From: Thermoanaerobacterium sp.
GTDB taxonomy: Bacteria; Bacillota; Thermoanaerobacteria; Thermoanaerobacterales; Thermoanaerobacteraceae
Direction of reading: 5' to 3'
Length of the DNA stretch: 7,806 nucleotides
Assembly (NCBI GenBank): GCA_029960905.1
Contig: JASBVU010000079.1
Span: 1 to 7,806, forward strand
The notes under the pieces are model-generated. The model did not search any database. It was not told the origin of the DNA and saw only the letters and a list, made by a program, of their open reading frames with translations. The position numbers and the translations under genes are program-made. Shown here one piece after another: positions 1 through 6,357 of this stretch (positions are counted from its first letter, which is position 1; each line of letters starts with the position of its first letter).

Positions 1-1
1 A

Positions 2-181
2 AGCTGGAAAATAGTAAGGCTATCAGTCCCATCCATAGAATACTTAAAAGATACTGGCAATGGATTTAACTCAGATGACGAAAATATCGCTGCTAAAATC
101 GAAAGTGCTCTTGATAAAAAAGGGCAAATAATGAATATGAAAGGTGCGGTTATTGATAATATTGCTGCAAGTGAAAAATAG
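2..181 (+). CDS. C-terminal fragment of an unidentified protein (5' end outside window)
   Basis: An open frame enters from the left edge and ends at TAG 179-181, leaving 59 residues. I do not recognise the family. The fragment opens with a short hydrophobic stretch containing WKIVRL, which resembles the last strand of small secreted or NTF2-like alpha/beta domains, but that is only an impression. After it comes a polar, mostly helical-looking tail rich in Lys, Asp, Glu and Ala (IAAKIESALDKKGQ near its middle). No membrane segment or catalytic motif is visible. It converges on the membrane-protein gene to its right, with 9 bases between the two stops. The other two plus-strand frames are weaker candidates; frame 1, for example, hits a stop near base 67. 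The frame is probably coding, but its function is unknown. Confidence 0.55.
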   Translation, partial: SWKIVRLSVPSIEYLKDTGNGFNSDDENIAAKIESALDKKGQIMNMKGAVIDNIAASEK

Positions 182-197
182 GCTTTTTCACTATTGC
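167..197. terminator. Hairpin across two convergent stop codons, possible bidirectional terminator
   Basis: AGTGAAAAA (170-178) and TTTTTCACT (184-192) form a perfect 9-bp inverted repeat around the 5-base loop TAGGC. If two bases (192-193) are bulged instead, GCAA (167-170) can pair with TTGC (194-197) and lengthen the stem. The plus-strand gene's TAG lies at the stem/loop edge, and the minus-strand gene's stop is at 191-193. The position between convergent genes fits a shared terminator. The weak points are an A/T-rich stem and the lack of a clean T-run after the stem on either strand; the T-tract is inside the stem. Confidence 0.45.
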
Positions 198-694
198 TTT
201 CTCCGGCTTCTTATGACCAAAGCAAGTCCCAATAAGATTATCATTATTGAGATTATCAAGTCTGGGTTTAGCCATATGATGGAGAATTGGTTGTACAAAA
301 TTGATACATAGCTTAATATTACAGCAGCGGTTATGACCATGACTAAGCCAATCAGTACAAAATCTCTGTTTACAATGTAAAGCTGAAGAAGACCTATTGC
401 AACAGATAGAATGTATAGAGGCCATGTGTATTCAGAGTAAATCCAGTTTGTAAAGATGTCAAAGTAAAAAATGATGCCCATTGATGTCAGTATACCACCG
501 GGAACTAAGATTTCAGGATTTTTTCTCTGCTTTAAGTAGCTTACCTCCATCATTATTCCAGGGATCAATACGAAAAGAGGCCATACATTAGACATATCTA
601 ATGTTATTCCATATCTCGATAAAAAGCCAAGGTTGTCATTAAGATATATGAGCCCAAACAATATAAGTACAATTCCGATTATTTTCTTTCCCAT
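191..694 (-). CDS. Small multi-pass membrane protein, LiaI/LiaF-like transmembrane region
   Basis: The 167-residue protein is almost entirely hydrophobic. About six membrane segments can be seen, near residues 5-20, 36-51, 63-80, 92-107, 110-131 and 146-160, ending in a positively charged tail (RSRRKQ). The first helix (KKIIGIVLILFGLIYL) and the repeated WPL motifs (NVWPLFVLIPG and TWPLYIL) are typical of the LiaI/LiaF-like transmembrane domain found in Firmicutes envelope-stress proteins. Full LiaF proteins have a soluble beta-rich C-terminal domain; it is absent here, so this is the membrane module alone and should not be named liaF. The start is supported by AGGAGGT (minus strand, 701-707) six bases before the ATG. 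It is transcribed away from the arg operon and has no evident link to it. A role in sensing envelope stress is only an inference from the family. Confidence 0.8.
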   Translation of the reverse strand: MGKKIIGIVLILFGLIYLNDNLGFLSRYGITLDMSNVWPLFVLIPGIMMEVSYLKQRKNPEILVPGGILTSMGIIFYFDIFTNWIYSEYTWPLYILSVAIGLLQLYIVNRDFVLIGLVMVITAAVILSYVSILYNQFSIIWLNPDLIISIMIILLGLALVIRSRRKQ

Positions 695-727
695 AGTTAA
701 ACCTCCTGAAAAGTTTTAGCTTTCATA

Positions 728-755
728 TTTATATTTTACTATAAATGGATGAAAA
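728..755 (-). promoter_or_regulatory. Possible promoter for the minus-strand membrane-protein gene
   Basis: Read on the minus strand, TTTTCA (750-755) could be a -35 element and TATAAA (728-733) a -10 element, with 16 bases between them. Each resembles the sigma-A consensus (4 of 6 and 5 of 6 bases). They lie about 35-60 bases upstream of the ATG, and the Shine-Dalgarno site falls between. The region is very AT-rich, so chance matches are likely; position is the main support. Confidence 0.3.
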
Positions 756-782
756 TTTAACTATTTTTTTTACGAAAAATAC

Positions 783-810
783 TTGAAAAAATTTCAGAAG
801 GTGATATAAT
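783..810 (+). promoter_or_regulatory. Sigma-A-type extended -10 promoter of the arg operon
   Basis: TTGAAA (783-788) matches the -35 consensus at 5 of 6 bases, and TATAAT (805-810) is a perfect -10. The spacer is 16 bases and a TG lies one base before the -10 (802-803), making it an extended -10 element. A/T tracts upstream (about 757-782) could act as an UP element. Transcription would start near 816-818, giving a leader of about 120 bases before argC. This is the strongest promoter-like sequence I see in the window, and it sits directly upstream of an ARG-box-like site. Confidence 0.75.
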
Positions 811-819
811 AATAAAAAC

Positions 820-837
820 GGTGAATAAATATAAAAA
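820..837 (+). promoter_or_regulatory. ARG-box-like site 1, presumed ArgR/AhrC operator
   Basis: The core TGAATAAATATAAA (822-835) matches the ARG box pattern TGAAT-WWWW-ATTCA at 8 of its 10 fixed positions. The left half is perfect; two bases differ in the right half. It begins a few bases past the predicted transcription start, where a bound ArgR/AhrC repressor would block promoter escape. ArgR control of an argC promoter is well known in Bacillus, but binding here is inferred from sequence and position. No arginine regulator gene is in the window. Confidence 0.5.
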
Positions 838-861
838 TCAAATATTATTTATACATATTTC

Positions 862-886
862 GCATTATTTTTTTAATGTTTAATGC
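862..886 (+). repeat. Short AT-rich inverted repeat in the argC leader
   Basis: GCATTA (862-867) can pair with TAATGC (881-886) across 13 bases. Alternatively, CATTA (863-867) can pair with TAATG (874-878) across six T residues. The two foldings exclude each other and both are weak. The distal arm overlaps the start of ARG-box-like site 2. Sequence this AT-rich forms such repeats easily, so a function is doubtful. Confidence 0.2.
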
Positions 887-899
887 ATAAATATAAATT
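882..899 (+). promoter_or_regulatory. ARG-box-like site 2 in the argC leader
   Basis: The core TGCATAAATATAAA (884-897) is identical to the core of site 1 at 13 of 14 bases and lies in the same orientation 62 bases downstream, about six helical turns. Against the ARG box it matches 7 of 10 fixed positions. It lies inside the transcribed leader, about 40 bases before the argC start. Its similarity to site 1 is better evidence than its fit to the consensus. A second operator allowing cooperative or looped ArgR binding is an inference. Confidence 0.4.
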
Positions 900-937
900 A
901 AAATTAATATATATAAAATATTGAAGGTGGGATCTCA

Positions 938-1972
938 ATGGTGAGGGTTGGTATATTAGGGGCTACAGGCTATACAGGTGTAGAACTCATTCGAATTTTA
1001 TCAAATCATGAAGATGTCCAGATAAAATATTTATCGTCTCAAAACTTCAATGGCAAAAAACTTGAAGATGTGTATCCTTCGTTGAAGGGGTTTTGCAATG
1101 TTGAGCTTCATGAATTTAATATTGATGACATTGTCGAAAGCTGTGATGTTGTATTTACAGCACTTCCGTCTGGATATGCAATGAATATAGCTGAAAAATT
1201 ATGCAAAAGTGGAGTGAAACTCATTGACCTTGGTGCGGATTTTAGATTTGATGATTTTAAGATGTACAAGAAGTGGTATGGAGCAGATAAAGATGATTAC
1301 GGCAGTGTAAGTAGAGTATATGGACTTCCAGAGATTCATAGGCAGGAGATTAAAAAAGCGATGGTTGTGGGAAATCCGGGATGCTATCCTACATCTGTCA
1401 TTCTTGGCTTGGCACCTGCTTTAAAAAGTGGAATAATAGAAAATCATATAATAATTGATTCGAAATCTGGCGTATCTGGTGGAGGCCACAGTCCAAAGCA
1501 AGGCAATATGTACGCAGAGTGCAATGAAAACATAAAACCTTACAACGTAGCAAAGCACAGACACATACCTGAAATAGAGCAAGAGCTTTCAATTTTGAAT
1601 CGCGAAGATACAAAGGTTGTTTTTACACCACATTTGACGCCAATGACAAGAGGAATATTAAGCACTATGTACTGTCAATTAAAGAAAGACATTTCGACAG
1701 AAAGTCTACATGAGATATACAGTGAGTTTTATAAAGATGAATATTTTGTGAAAGTATTGGATATTGGCGAATATCCATCTACAAAAAGCGTATATGGTTC
1801 AAATTTTTGCCATATTGGATTAGAAATTGATAAACATTCTAACACATTGATAGTCATGTCTTCTATTGACAATTTAGTAAAAGGTGCATCAGGGCAAGCT
1901 GTTCAAAACATGAATATAATGTTTGGCATCGATGAGAATAAGGGCTTAAAGATGGTTCCAGTTTTCCCATAA
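938..1972 (+). CDS. argC: N-acetyl-gamma-glutamyl-phosphate reductase
   Basis: ArgC reduces N-acetylglutamyl phosphate with NADPH to N-acetylglutamate semialdehyde, the third step of cytosolic arginine synthesis. The protein has 344 residues, the usual family length. The N-terminal Rossmann fold shows the glycine pattern G8-A-T-G11-Y-T-G14 for dinucleotide binding. The catalytic cysteine is C149 in [20 protein letters not shown] (177-186) and [10 protein letters not shown] (206-215), whose H207 or H209 supplies the family's active-site histidine, follow in the catalytic domain, then [12 protein letters not shown] (229-240). The start is set by AAGGTGG at 924-930, seven bases before the ATG. 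It is the first gene of the operon, behind the promoter and ARG-box-like sites, and is followed by argJ after 25 bases. No key residue is missing. Confidence 0.97.
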   Translation: MVRVGILGATGYTGVELIRILSNHEDVQIKYLSSQNFNGKKLEDVYPSLKGFCNVELHEFNIDDIVESCDVVFTALPSGYAMNIAEKLCKSGVKLIDLGADFRFDDFKMYKKWYGADKDDYGSVSRVYGLPEIHRQEIKKAMVVGNPGCYPTSVILGLAPALKSGIIENHIIIDSKSGVSGGGHSPKQGNMYAECNENIKPYNVAKHRHIPEIEQELSILNREDTKVVFTPHLTPMTRGILSTMYCQLKKDISTESLHEIYSEFYKDEYFVKVLDIGEYPSTKSVYGSNFCHIGLEIDKHSNTLIVMSSIDNLVKGASGQAVQNMNIMFGIDENKGLKMVPVFP

Positions 1973-1997
1973 AGATAAGCTTAAGGAGGATTAGATA

Positions 1998-3218
1998 ATG
2001 GAGGATTTTGAGGTAATTGAAGGAAATGTCACATCTCCCAAAGGTTTTTTAGCCTCAGGCGTATTTGCAGGTATAAAAAAATCTAAAAAGGATTTTGCCA
2101 TGATATACTCTGAGAAAAAAGCCAACGCTGCTGCAGCGTTTACTACAAATAAGGTAAAAGCGGCGCCAGTAATTTTAGACATGGAAAAAATAAAAAATGG
2201 TGAAGCGCAAGCAATAGTCGCAAACAGTGGCAATGCCAATGCCTGTACGGGTCAAAAAGGATATGAAGATGCCTGTTCTATGGCTTTTATGGCGGCTAAG
2301 CATCTAAATATAGATAAAGATGATGTGCTTGTCTGCTCGACAGGTGTTATAGGTGTGGAGCTTCCGATGGAGAAGATAGCTAAAGGCATAAAGTTGGCTT
2401 CTCAAGGACTATCAAGGAATGGTGGAAAAGCGGCTGCAGAAGCGATTCTTACTACAGATACATTTTCAAAAGAAGTTGCGGTTAAGTTTAATATAAAAGG
2501 CTATGAAGTCTATATAGGAGGAATTGCAAAAGGGTCTGGCATGATTTCTCCTAATATGGCCACTATGCTGTCTTTTATCACGACAGATGCAGATATATCG
2601 AAAAGCGCTTTAAATAAAGCATTGAAAGAAACTGTAAAGAGATCCTACAACATGATATCTGTCGATGGAGACATGAGCACAAATGATACTGTCATAATGC
2701 TGGCGAATGGTATGGCAGGCAATCCTACAATAGAGGAAGGGACAGAAGAGTACCAGATTTTTTACAACGCGCTTTTATACGTAAATAAAAATTTGGCGAA
2801 GCAAATAGCGAAAGATGGTGAAGGTGCTACGAAATTCATGGAAGTCAGTGTGGTTAACGCGCCTACGGAAGATGATGCGATCCTTGCTTCCAAGTCTGTT
2901 GTCAATTCAAATTTGGTCAAGACGGCTATATTTGGTGAAGATGCTAACTGGGGAAGAATCATTGCGGCTGTAGGTTATTCAGGAGCTAATTTTTCGCCAG
3001 ATACCGTTGATATATATTTGAAAAGCAATAAAGGACACATTAAGGTTTGTGAAAATGGCGGTTATGTTCCATTTAGTGAAGACAAAGCGAAAGAAATATT
3101 AAGTGAAAAAGAAATTTCGATTATTATAGATTTAAATACCGGAAAATATGATGCTTTAGCGTGGGGCTGTGATTTAAGCTACGATTATGTGAAGATAAAC
3201 GGGAGCTACAGAACATGA
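1998..3218 (+). CDS. argJ: Glutamate N-acetyltransferase / amino-acid N-acetyltransferase
   Basis: ArgJ transfers the acetyl group from N-acetylornithine to glutamate, releasing ornithine and regenerating N-acetylglutamate; bifunctional members also acetylate glutamate from acetyl-CoA. The 406 residues match the family. ArgJ proteins cleave themselves before a conserved threonine, which becomes the nucleophile; here [14 protein letters not shown] places the cut between A188 and T189, giving alpha (1-188) and beta (189-406) chains. The oxyanion-hole motif is CSTGVIG (113-119), and the C-terminus NGSYRT (401-406) has the family's conserved active-site ending. AAGGAGGA (1983-1990) lies seven bases before the ATG. 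Its stop overlaps the argB start as ATGA. Sequence alone does not show whether it is mono- or bifunctional; no argA is visible here. Confidence 0.97.
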   Translation: MEDFEVIEGNVTSPKGFLASGVFAGIKKSKKDFAMIYSEKKANAAAAFTTNKVKAAPVILDMEKIKNGEAQAIVANSGNANACTGQKGYEDACSMAFMAAKHLNIDKDDVLVCSTGVIGVELPMEKIAKGIKLASQGLSRNGGKAAAEAILTTDTFSKEVAVKFNIKGYEVYIGGIAKGSGMISPNMATMLSFITTDADISKSALNKALKETVKRSYNMISVDGDMSTNDTVIMLANGMAGNPTIEEGTEEYQIFYNALLYVNKNLAKQIAKDGEGATKFMEVSVVNAPTEDDAILASKSVVNSNLVKTAIFGEDANWGRIIAAVGYSGANFSPDTVDIYLKSNKGHIKVCENGGYVPFSEDKAKEILSEKEISIIIDLNTGKYDALAWGCDLSYDYVKINGSYRT

Positions 3219-4114
3219 TAAAAAGGCAAAAATACGGCGATGAAATCGCAAAAGCTGAAATATTGATAGAGGCCCTACCCTATATTAAAAAGTTTTCCGG
3301 TGCTACTGTTGTGATAAAGTATGGCGGCAATGCAATGATAGATTGTAAGATAAAGAAAATGGTAATGCAGGACATAGTTTTGTTAAAGTACGTTGGACTA
3401 AATCCAGTTGTCGTACATGGCGGTGGTCCTGACATAAATAAGATGCTTGAAAGCCTCAATATTGAATCAAAATTTATTAATGGGCTGCGGGTTACGGATG
3501 AGAAGACGATGGAAGTAGTTGAGATGGTCCTTACAGGTAAGATAAACAAAGAGATAGTTTCCATGTTAAACGAAATAGGCGGCAAAGCGATAGGAATAAG
3601 CGGAAAGGATGGCAAACTTCTTGTAGCTGAAAAAGATACAACAAATGGAGATATAGGCTATGTGGGAAAGATTGAAGAAGTTAACATAGATGTGATAAAG
3701 ATGATGCTTGATAAAGGATATATACCAGTTATAGCTCCATGTGCTGTGGGGAAAGACGGCAAAGCATACAATGTAAATGCTGATACAGCAGCAGGTAAGA
3801 TAGCGGAAGCTTTAAAAGCAGAAAAGTTCATACTTTTGACAGATGTGGAAGGCATCTTGTCAGATGTAAATGATAAAAGCAGCGTTATATCGAGAATTGA
3901 TTTGAATGCTGCTAAAGAACTTATGACAACAGAAAAGATTACAGGTGGCATGATACCTAAATTAAAATGCTGTATACAAGCGGTAGAGAATGGGGTTAAG
4001 AGAGCACACATAATCGATGGAAGACTGACACATTCGCTTCTCTTAGAGATATTTACTGACGAAGGGATTGGAACTATGATAGGAAAGGAGTGTTTTGACG
4101 ATGACAATCTCTGA
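3215..4114 (+). CDS. argB: Acetylglutamate kinase, probably arginine-inhibited type
   Basis: ArgB phosphorylates N-acetylglutamate with ATP, the second pathway step. Amino-acid-kinase motifs appear in order: KYGGNAM (35-41, K35 phosphate-binding), VHGGGP (67-72, glycine loop), NGLRVTD (89-95, substrate site), NVNADTAA (187-194), LLTDVEG (207-213) and GGMIPKL (244-250). The 299-residue length, the N-terminal helical extension (about 9-27) and the end segment [14 protein letters not shown] (276-289) match the hexameric, arginine-sensitive kinases such as those of Thermotoga and Pseudomonas, not the shorter E. coli enzyme. Feedback inhibition by arginine is therefore likely, though inferred. The ATG overlaps the argJ stop (ATGA) and has only a modest GGGAG (3201-3205) nine bases upstream, so translation is probably coupled to argJ. 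The 3' end overlaps argD by 14 bases. Confidence 0.97.
   Translation: MIKRQKYGDEIAKAEILIEALPYIKKFSGATVVIKYGGNAMIDCKIKKMVMQDIVLLKYVGLNPVVVHGGGPDINKMLESLNIESKFINGLRVTDEKTMEVVEMVLTGKINKEIVSMLNEIGGKAIGISGKDGKLLVAEKDTTNGDIGYVGKIEEVNIDVIKMMLDKGYIPVIAPCAVGKDGKAYNVNADTAAGKIAEALKAEKFILLTDVEGILSDVNDKSSVISRIDLNAAKELMTTEKITGGMIPKLKCCIQAVENGVKRAHIIDGRLTHSLLLEIFTDEGIGTMIGKECFDDDNL
4084..4090 (+). promoter_or_regulatory. Shine-Dalgarno site that selects the argD start
   Basis: AAAGGAG lies inside the end of argB. It is ten bases before ATG 4101 but only four before the in-frame TTG 4095. The spacing and the better codon favour the ATG. Confidence 0.6.
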
Positions 4115-5285
4115 TGACAAAAAATATGTGATGAATACTTATGGACGGTATCCTATTACATTATCAAAAGGCAGTGGCACAAAAGTTTGGGACACAGATG
4201 GAAACATGTACCTTGATTTTGTAGCAGGCATTGCTGTAAACGCATTTGGACACTGTTATCCACCGATAGTAGATGCCATCAAAAGCCAAGCAGAGACATT
4301 GATACACTGTTCAAATCTTTATTGGAATGAAAACCAGATTGAACTTGCCAAGATGATCGCGGAAAACTCGTTTGGCGATAAGGTGTTTTTCGCCAACAGT
4401 GGGGCAGAAGCCAATGAAGGAGCAATTAAGCTTGCTAGGAAATATGCATCGATTAAGTATGGCGGAAAAAGGTATAAAATCATCAGTGCAAAAAATTCAT
4501 TTCACGGAAGGACATTTGGTGCTCTTACAGCGACAGGCCAGATGAAATACCATGCAGGTTTTGGACCATTGCTGGAGGGGTTTAAGTATGTAAAGTACAA
4601 TGACATTGACGATATTTACAATGCTTTAGATGATGATGTATGCGCAATCATGATAGAAATAATACAGGGAGAAGGCGGCATACATGAAGGCAGTCTTGAG
4701 TATCTAAAAAAGATTAGGGAAATATGTGATGAAAATGACATTCTCTTGATTGTCGATGAAGTCCAAACTGGCATTGGACGGACAGGAAAGCTTTTTGCAT
4801 ATCAGTATATTGGAATAGAACCGGACATTATGACATTGGCGAAGGCATTAGGTGGTGGTGTTCCAATAGGTGCGATTGTGGCAAAGGAAAATGTGGCAGT
4901 ATTTAAACCGGGGGATCATGCGTCAACATTTGGAGGAAATCCCCTTGCATGTGCTGCTGGAATTGCAGTCATGAAGGAGGTTACAAAAGAAGGTTTTCTT
5001 GATGATGTAGCAAAAAAAGGAGAGTATTTTAAAGAAAAGCTTAATGCATTAAAAGATAGATACAAAGTCATAAAAGATGTAAGAGGCAAGGGTTTGATGA
5101 TAGGGTGCGAAGTGGATTTGGATGATGCAGGTGAGATAGTGTTAAATGCCTTGAAGAAGGGGCTTCTCATAAACTGTGTAAATCACAATGTTTTAAGATT
5201 TGTACCTCCACTTATCGTTACTACTGACGAACTTGATACTGCTACGATAATTCTTGACGATGTATTACATGAAATGGGGTTTTAA
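4101..5285 (+). CDS. argD: Acetylornithine aminotransferase
   Basis: ArgD is a pyridoxal-phosphate enzyme that transaminates N-acetylglutamate semialdehyde with glutamate, giving N-acetylornithine. The 394-residue protein is a class-III aminotransferase: [17 protein letters not shown] (99-115) binds the cofactor phosphate, [14 protein letters not shown] (134-147) follows, the [11 protein letters not shown] stretch (219-229) carries D219 that contacts the pyridine nitrogen, and [13 protein letters not shown] (247-259) carries the Schiff-base lysine K248. [12 protein letters not shown] (273-284) is the conserved segment from the partner subunit. I chose ATG 4101 over TTG 4095, which would add two residues (Met-Thr). 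The gene overlaps argB by 14 bases and carA starts one base after its stop. Related enzymes may also act on succinyl-diaminopimelate in lysine synthesis, which cannot be judged here, but context makes arginine the main role. Confidence 0.96.
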   Translation: MTISDDKKYVMNTYGRYPITLSKGSGTKVWDTDGNMYLDFVAGIAVNAFGHCYPPIVDAIKSQAETLIHCSNLYWNENQIELAKMIAENSFGDKVFFANSGAEANEGAIKLARKYASIKYGGKRYKIISAKNSFHGRTFGALTATGQMKYHAGFGPLLEGFKYVKYNDIDDIYNALDDDVCAIMIEIIQGEGGIHEGSLEYLKKIREICDENDILLIVDEVQTGIGRTGKLFAYQYIGIEPDIMTLAKALGGGVPIGAIVAKENVAVFKPGDHASTFGGNPLACAAGIAVMKEVTKEGFLDDVAKKGEYFKEKLNALKDRYKVIKDVRGKGLMIGCEVDLDDAGEIVLNALKKGLLINCVNHNVLRFVPPLIVTTDELDTATIILDDVLHEMGF

Positions 5286-5286
5286 G

Positions 5287-6357
5287 ATGAAAGGGTACTT
5301 GAAGCTGGAAGATGGTAGCGTTTTTGAAGGCAATATTATAAGCGAGAATTTTCAAGGCTTTGGAGAAGTTGTTTTTAATACAGGCATGACTGGATATCAG
5401 GAAATCATCACAGATCCATCTTATGCGGGGCAGATTGTTGTCATGACATATCCGCTTATTGGGAATTACGGCATCAATAAGTACGACTTTCAATCGGAAA
5501 AACCGCATATTAGAGGATATGTCGTAAGGGAATACTGTGATAGTCCCAGCAATTTTCTCTCAGACTCTTCATTGCTTAACTACCTTGACAGCAATGGAAT
5601 ACCGATTTTGGTAGGTGTTGATACGAGGGAATTGACTAAAAAATTGAGATCAAATGGGACAATGAGAGGCATCATAACAGACGATGTCAATGCTCCAGTG
5701 CCTGATATCAAAGTAGATTTGCTTAAAGAAGTGTCGACAAAAAAGGCATATCACATACAAGGCGAAGGACCTAAATTGGCATTTATCGATCTTGGCACCA
5801 AAAAGAATATTTTAAACATGTTAAACAACGTAGGGTTTGATATATACGTATTTCCTTACGATGTTTGCGTAGAAGATGTAATGGCGATTGAGCCTGAAGC
5901 GATATTCTTTTCAAATGGTCCTGGGGACCCGAAAGATGCAACTTGCGCTATAGAGCTTGCAAAGTTTTTTATAGGCAAGATACCTGTTTTAGGCATCTGC
6001 TTAGGGCATCAGATTATTGCACTTGCTATGGGGTGCAACACGATAAAGATGAAATTTGGTCACAGAGGTTCAAACCAGCCTGTGAAAGATTTGATGATAG
6101 GAAAGTCATTTGTAACATCGCAAAACCATGGATATGCTGTAGAAAAAAGCTCTATAAATAGCGATGAAATAGTAGTCACTCATATAAACTTAAATGACAA
6201 TACAGTCGAAGGAATAAAACATAAATATTTGCCGGTGTTTTCTGTTCAATATCATCCGGAGGCATGTCCCGGCCCACATGATTCAATGTACATTTTTGAT
6301 AAGTTTATGGATATAACTTGTGTTTATAGAAGGAGGTCTTATCTTGCCGAAATATGA
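5287..6357 (+). CDS. carA: Carbamoyl-phosphate synthase small (glutaminase) subunit
   Basis: CarA hydrolyses glutamine and channels ammonia to CarB for carbamoyl phosphate synthesis. The 356-residue protein has the CarA N-terminal domain (TGMTGYQE 32-39, SYAGQIV 45-51, VDTRELT 111-117) and a class-I glutamine amidotransferase domain. The triad is complete: nucleophile C238 in GICLGHQ, H323 and E325 in QYHPE; GPGDP is at 211-215. [15 protein letters not shown] is the usual family start, so I take ATG 5287; an in-frame ATG at 5254 would add 11 unusual residues inside argD. The Shine-Dalgarno is poor (GGGG, 5276-5279) and the gap to argD is one base, so coupling is likely. The last 15 or so residues (from ITCVYRRR) are read through the carB ribosome site and look atypical. 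Location in the arg operon suggests an arginine-pathway enzyme. Confidence 0.95.
   Translation: MKGYLKLEDGSVFEGNIISENFQGFGEVVFNTGMTGYQEIITDPSYAGQIVVMTYPLIGNYGINKYDFQSEKPHIRGYVVREYCDSPSNFLSDSSLLNYLDSNGIPILVGVDTRELTKKLRSNGTMRGIITDDVNAPVPDIKVDLLKEVSTKKAYHIQGEGPKLAFIDLGTKKNILNMLNNVGFDIYVFPYDVCVEDVMAIEPEAIFFSNGPGDPKDATCAIELAKFFIGKIPVLGICLGHQIIALAMGCNTIKMKFGHRGSNQPVKDLMIGKSFVTSQNHGYAVEKSSINSDEIVVTHINLNDNTVEGIKHKYLPVFSVQYHPEACPGPHDSMYIFDKFMDITCVYRRRSYLAEI
6331..6337 (+). promoter_or_regulatory. Strong Shine-Dalgarno site for carB
   Basis: AGGAGGT lies inside the end of carA, six bases before TTG 6344. It is the best ribosome site near the carB start and decides for the TTG codon, because the next in-frame candidates (GTG 6362 and GTG 6371) would cut into the conserved CarB N-terminus. 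Confidence 0.85.

Noticed and set aside
150..425. 91-codon minus-strand frame rich in Cys and His
   Set aside because: It overlaps the membrane-protein gene on the same strand in another frame, has no convincing Shine-Dalgarno site, and its Cys/His content follows from the hydrophobic codons of the real gene.
811..937. T-box or other riboswitch in the argC leader
   Set aside because: The leader is only about 120 bases, very AT-rich, and lacks the T-box TGGNACCGCG element, a specifier stem or a terminator hairpin with a T-run before argC.
1111..1125. ARG-box-like palindrome TGAATTTAATATTGA inside argC
   Set aside because: The halves are separated by five bases instead of four and the right half has a mismatch; it is explained by the coding sequence for EFNID.
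4095..4100. TTG start for argD
   Set aside because: It is only four bases from the AAAGGAG site and is a weaker codon than ATG 4101, which has workable spacing.
3658..4107. 149-codon open frame on the minus strand opposite argB
   Set aside because: It lies wholly antisense to a well-supported gene, has low-complexity Ser/Ile/Pro-rich composition and no recognisable family. The same applies to the antisense frames at 1398-1613, 1991-2239, 2762-2962, 3280-3615, 4916-5170, 5242-5508 and 6619-6942.
5254..5286. Upstream in-frame ATG that would lengthen CarA by 11 residues
   Set aside because: The extra residues do not resemble CarA, there is no Shine-Dalgarno site before it, and it would overlap argD by 32 bases, while ATG 5287 gives the typical N-terminus.
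5943..6161. 72-codon plus-strand frame inside carA
   Set aside because: It is out of frame within the amidotransferase domain, has no ribosome site and no family resemblance.
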